A stretch of DNA of 64,000 nt from Rotaria sp. Silwood1 (lineage: Eukaryota > Rotifera > Eurotatoria > Philodinida > Philodinidae), in contig CAJNOP010000103.1 of assembly GCA_905250075.1 (NCBI GenBank), forward strand, positions 438,524-502,523. Direction: 5' to 3'. The notes beneath the pieces were generated by a model. That model saw only the letters and a list, made by a program, of their open reading frames with translations, had not been told where the DNA came from and did no database searches. The translations under genes were made by a program, and so were the position numbers. This document shows, one piece after another, positions 59,515 to 64,000 of the stretch. Numbering within the stretch: the stretch's first letter is position 1; each line of letters begins with the position of its first letter.

Positions 59515-61500
59515 TTAGTGTTTTTCGACGAAATTAACAAGAGAATTAGCAATCTTTCCCTGACATGAAATGGAATTCTTTTGTATTAATCTCGCACATA
59601 AGCACTTCAAACTAAGTTTTGTTCTGGCTTTAAGAAATTGCCTAATATTTGAATTCGTTGCAATATCAATGGGTGTCTCTCCTAAAGCATTGACACAGTC
59701 GAGATGTGCACCAGCATCACATAGATATTGAATTATAGTGTCATCAACTATAGTTGATTGGGAAACAAATAGATGAAGAGGTGTGTTTCGAACAGCATCC
59801 ATTGCATTCACTTTAGCACCACATTGTACAAGTAAACGAGCTGTATGTAAACATGGATATCTATAATAATAGATAACCTTCCAAAAATAAGTATTTTAAG
59901 AAAAAAAAAAACATACTTGCAAATGGAATCGATGAAAAAGTCATTGGCAGATGTATGATTGCTTAGACTCAAATGTAATAGAGAAGATCGATAGGTTTGA
60001 GTGACATACTGACATTGAACAATGCTATGAATATGTCGATAAAAAAGTTTACGATCATCATATGAAATAATTGATTTTGATAGCATCTAAACAAAAAAAT
60101 CTCCATAGAAAAATCAACTATATTTCTACTAAACATCTCAATACCTGACTAACGATTGTTATTAAGAAAAGTAATGTATGTAGATTATAATCGAAATCCT
60201 TCGTGTTATGTTCTAATTCTTCAACTATTACTTTTATTATTGTCTGCCATGATACAATCGGTATTGATAATGAATTACGTAACATGTCACTAAACATCGA
60301 AGCCCACTGACGTAAATCCTCGATGTCTATCAATAATGAATGCTGTCGACGTGAATTAAGTTCGTACAACCAAAAACATATTCCTTGATGATGCTGTATA
60401 TTATCAGCTAGAGTGGCACCACGAAATCGGAGAGATCGATAGTATTTTGCATTAGTTGGTCCAAGCAAACGTTCACGTACAAGTAAGGCTTCAGTGTACA
60501 TATGATCATCACTTAATCGAAGTTCTTCTAGCTCATCGATTGTTTGACATTCTTGTCGGTTATCGAGCACTTCAACAGTTGACAATCTTAGAGCTTTAGG
60601 AAGATTATGTTGAAATCGAAGTTCCAGTGCTCGATGAAAGTATTTAAATGACTTTTCAAGATTACAAGTTCCATGCTCACCACAGGCAAAAGCACTTCCA
60701 AGTAATTCTTGAGCTTCGATTTGTTCAAGCAATGAACATTGAGGGGAAATAAGATCGGTGAGATCAATTCGTCTCTTTTCTGCTGCTAATAATAGTGGAG
60801 ACATGTTATCATAATTTGCTTGAGAATTTCGAGCACCATAATTCAACAAAAATTGAACTAATTCAAGTGATCCACGGTCGACAGCAATGTACAGCGGTGA
60901 ACGTCTATCATCCATCGACTCATTCACATCGCAGCCTAATTCATCAACAAGATAAGTTGTCACTTGTAAATCTTCATTGTAAACACTTGTAAGAAGATTT
61001 GTTTCATTTTGTATTTTAGCAATACGCACATCAGCACCATTCTCATGCAAATAACGAGCCATATCAATATTACCATTCCAACAAGCACAACGAAATGCTG
61101 TTGAATTCGTTTTAGTTTTGTGATTAACTCGAGCACCATGTTTGACGAGTAATTGCACAATTTTGAAATTATTGATGGCAGCTGCTGCCCATAGAACAGT
61201 CACATTCTCATACATTAATAAACTTTGATCTTTTTCAACAAGTTCTATATCATTTAGCACTTCGAGATCAAGTCCAGAATAATTAAGCAATGTTTGTATC
61301 ATGTCTTCGAACTTATGTAAACAAGCAATCATGAGTAAAGTGCATTTTTGTTGGTCTAGTTCGTCATATATTTGATTTAAGTAGATCTCGGGGTTGTTAA
61401 TTGTCGATAAATGACTTTCGACTGCTTTGATATCTCCTTGACGAACAACAGATAAAAGTAAGTTACTCACTTCCCCGTTAAAGTTTTTGTTGAATTTCAT
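59515..61500 (-). CDS. FEM1-like ankyrin-repeat protein (CUL2 E3 ligase substrate receptor family)
   Basis: Three exons (61500-60145, 60086-59917, 59860-59515) join in frame to give 623 residues, the usual FEM1 length. The N-terminal half has about seven ankyrin repeats, for example TVLWAAAAINNFKIVQLLVK, then HGARVNHKTK, STAFRCACWNGNIDMARYLH, ENGADV and SPLYIAVDRGSLELVQFLLN. The middle matches the FEM1 TPR-like region: EAQELLGSAFACGE, FKYFHRALELR, ELRLSDDHMYTEALLVRERL, then FRGATLADN. Two ankyrin repeats follow at the C-terminus (ARLLVQCGAKVNAMDAVRNT, then YLCDAGAHLDCVNALGETPI). Characterised FEM1 proteins recognise C-terminal Arg-type degrons and bring substrates to CUL2-RBX1 through a VHL-box; I cannot verify the VHL-box by eye. 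The N-terminus is a few residues different from the canonical start but begins at an ATG preceded by stops. Confidence 0.9.
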
Positions 61501-62333
61501 CGTAATAGTAAAATCATAGAAATCAAAAATTATGATTTACCTTGCATTTATATTCACACGTGTTGATTATATTTCTTGCATTTTTCTTCTGTTCTCTTAC
61601 TTCCTTGCACTTTTTACCATGGGTTATAGTGCATGCTGAAGAAAAAAAACATTTTAATCAAACAGAACAATAAAAAAAAAACATTCTTGTGCTTAGTATT
61701 TCTTTCTCGAAAATATCTGGTAGTTAAATGTACGTTGAAGATGAAAGCCAGCATGATATGTTAATTAATTTGTCAATTTAGATGAAACACGATTCATTTC
61801 ATTACTTTGGATTCAAGGAGAGATTTACTGTTGAAAAATCGCTTTAAAAAAAACATTCGAAGATTTATGTTTATCGAAATGCGACTTTTCGAAAGAATGA
61901 ATTCTTATCTACTCGATAGGAAAAAAGGCTAATGACGAAGCAGAATGTATTTCGCAAAAAATAGATATTATATTGTTATCTTCTGCATTATTGAAACAAT
62001 CTAATAAAAATTTAATCCTAGTCGCCAAAAGTGAAGTAAAATTTTTGGCAAATCCTAGTTAATTTGGCTGAGATTCTTCACACAATTCTTTTTCATTTGC
62101 AATGAAGGATGCCTACTTAAATTTACTGATGATGTATGACCCAATATTTAGTTGTACAAAACTTAGTGTTCCTTCAAAACCTTTTTCTAAGTCCATTGGA
62201 TTGGAAAAAATGTTATTATTAGCTGGCGGAGGCAGCGAAAAATATTGCAGTTTGTAAACAAAGCATAATGCGCTGCTCAAGTCTATAAATCTGATGCAAG
62301 AAGAAAAGTATTTGAGTCTAGCTTAGTTTACGA

Positions 62334-62532
62334 AGTGTGGGTGTGGTGTGGGTGTTTGTGTGAGTGTGTGCGTGTGTGGGTGTGGGTGTGGGTGGGTGTG
62401 GGTGCGGGTGTGGGTGTGAGTGTGTGGGTGGGTGTGAGTGTGGGTGCGGGTGTGGGTGGGTGGGTGTGTGAGTCTGAGTGTGAGTGTGCGGAAGACTGTC
62501 TTCTTCTTTCATTCACACTCACATCCACACCT
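62334..62532. repeat. Telomere-like hairpin, copy 15 (longest tract)
   Basis: About 155 bp of degenerate GTGTGGGTGTGGGTG repeat on the plus strand. A short spacer (AAGACTGTCTTCTTCTTTC) follows, then CACACTCACATCCACACC as opposite arm. Confidence 0.9.
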
Positions 62533-62779
62533 TGTCTATCACCTTGATGGATTGCATAATTCATCACAATCTTTTATCATAGTTTTGATTCCGATCTAGT
62601 ATTTCTATCCAACCAAGTCTAAGAATCACTGATACATAGATAAGACAACCAACATGGTACGAGAGGCTTCAGTTGATAGCAGCATTTTTCGCTTTTCTTT
62701 TACTTCTTTTTCTCGAGTATGCTGTGACATAAGTTTTTTTTACAACGCTTATCTTTTTTTTTCAATCACAATCTACTTT

Positions 62780-62873
62780 TAAATTTACACACCCTGTGCA
62801 TTTTCTCACGCACATTTCCATCACCGATAAATTTACACATCTAGTGCATTTTCGTACGCACATTTACATCACC
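62780..62873. repeat. Two-copy tandem repeat, period 48 bp
   Basis: TAAATTTACACA..GTGCATTTTC..ACGCACATTT.CATCACC occurs twice, at 62780-62825 and 62828-62873, with about five differences. Confidence 0.85.
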
Positions 62874-63557
62874 CAAAATAAAGGAGCAGCGATGCTCTAA
62901 ACTGGTAGGCTACGATTGAAACAGCTTGCTTCTTAGCTGTGTTTTGGTTTTCATATAGTCTTTGATCGTAGGAAGTCCGTTCTGTAAAGGGGACTGTAAT
63001 ATAATAAACCCTTACGTGTTTATGACACGAAGGTTTTATAATTACTATTAATAGTGCACCGAACCGGAATTTTGGGAGAAGGAGAAGGCCATACAAAGTT
63101 TTTTTCTTTTTTTGTAATGCATCTTTTTTCAACACGGAAACATTCTCAATAAATTTGCCAACTTCACAGTGTCAGTTTTTCGAATAGATCAGGCAAAGTA
63201 AATTACGACAAAAGTATGCCTTTGCTACAAAAACAAAGGATGTGGAGAAACACTTTTTGCGGTAGAGTTGTGAAAGTTTTTCTTCTTGCCCTTTTCTACG
63301 CGACTTTTTGATACTGCAACATACTGAAACTGTTTTCACGGACATGATCCACAATATTTGACAATAAATGAGCACATTAGGTAAAACGTTTTCAGCGCAT
63401 TTCATACAGCAATAAACTATAAAACATGATGATCACGCTTTGATTGTATATGTAGACTCTTGCCATATTGATTGTCATCAGTTGTCTCGCTATATAATTC
63501 GATACTCGTTAACAGCTGTATTTTAAAAATGTCTGATTTAGATCAACATCAGCAAAC

Positions 63558-63620
63558 GGGTGTGGGTGTGAAATATGTGAGAATATCGATACTTAAACTC
63601 ACACCCACACCTACACCCTA
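63558..63620. repeat. Telomere-like hairpin, copy 16
   Basis: GGGTGTGGGTGTGA and TCACACCCACACCTACACCC flank a 30-bp spacer. Confidence 0.8.
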
Positions 63621-64000
63621 ATTAGTGATCGGAAAGTTGTTAGACAAAATGTTCGCTCACTTTTGGTCTGCTAGAAAGTACTTCGAAACAATCCAAAAGC
63701 TGTGATCTGGAACTATTATCCGATCCAAAGTAGAAGAAGGGTAGCTGTTTTTTGAATAAATTTTCAATGGAAATAGCTATCAGTCTGAGATTTTCACCAT
63801 TTGATAGAAGTGAGCATTCTGCATCTTTCTATAGATGGTAAAAAAAGCCACCTTATGATTCTGATGAACAGTCAAGAAAATTCAAAGAAGCACTTTAAGT
63901 GCCATAAAAGTTGTATGAAATCTCAATTGTAAGGAGTATATTAGATTTGCCTACGCAAGATCTACAATTTTACACAAACCTGAAATTTTTATTTTGTTTT

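Larger units (their letters stand above)
61501..64000. other. Intergenic: long telomere-like tract and small tandem repeat
   Basis: No gene recognised. Features are the TGTGGG-like tract 62334-62532, a 48-bp-period duplication 62780-62873 and a telomere-like hairpin 63558-63620. Minus-strand frames at 62869-63405 show no conserved motif. Confidence 0.6.

Noticed and set aside
62318..62567. Overlapping His/Thr/Pro-rich and Val/Gly/Cys-rich frames on both strands
   Set aside because: They are translations of the TGTGGG-like tract, open in several frames because the repeat lacks stops.

Overview
The window reads as nuclear DNA of a bdelloid rotifer (Adineta/Rotaria type). It is strongly AT-rich, has spliceosomal genes with many introns of about 45-80 bp, carries metazoan families (TRPM channel, FEM1, nuclear receptor, rhodopsin-like GPCR, SUEL lectin/CUB surface protein, MLLE domain), and is peppered with degenerate TGTGGG-type repeats, which I recall as the bdelloid telomeric unit. 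A 100-N assembly gap lies at 13549-13648. Gene models were spliced by eye from GT..AG sites with frame checks; none was aligned to a database or to RNA.

Layout. 1-967: 3' terminal exon of an unrecognised gene. 1164-3240: a foldback repeat, a tRNA gene (minus) with a glycine-tRNA-like body but anticodon GAC, and a hAT-like non-autonomous transposon. 3484-5278: FAD-dependent DAO-family oxidoreductase (two exons). 6626-8944 (minus): rhodopsin-like GPCR in two exons. 8945-19190: a gene-poor, repeat-rich 10 kb with the assembly gap, foldbacks, tandem repeats and decayed ORFs. 19191-24523 (minus): 1729-residue type I membrane protein with six alternating SUEL-lectin/CUB units. 28038-35301: TRPM2/TRPM8-like channel of at least 26 exons that carries two related extra domains, one before and one after the membrane region. 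38771-40730: single-pass NHL-repeat protein (seven exons). 41931-42755: coiled-coil plus MLLE (PABC) protein (three exons). 45899-47711: nuclear receptor (three exons). 51174-51632 (minus): secreted WAP-type cysteine-rich protein. 53960-54220 (minus): kelch pseudogene. 56902-57191 (minus): cysteine-rich exon fragment. 59515-61500 (minus): FEM1-like ankyrin protein (three exons). 61501-64000: no gene seen, but the longest TGTGGG-like tract.

The genes do not form an operon or an evident pathway; several encode sensory or surface proteins (GPCR, TRPM, SUEL-CUB, NHL). The strongest window-wide signal is a dispersed family of about 16 short hairpins. Their arms are telomere-like (GGGTGTGGGT / ACCCACACCC) and several share a conserved GAAGAGAA-type spacer. 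They fall roughly every 4 kb outside recognised exons and are absent from about 35.8-53.2 kb.
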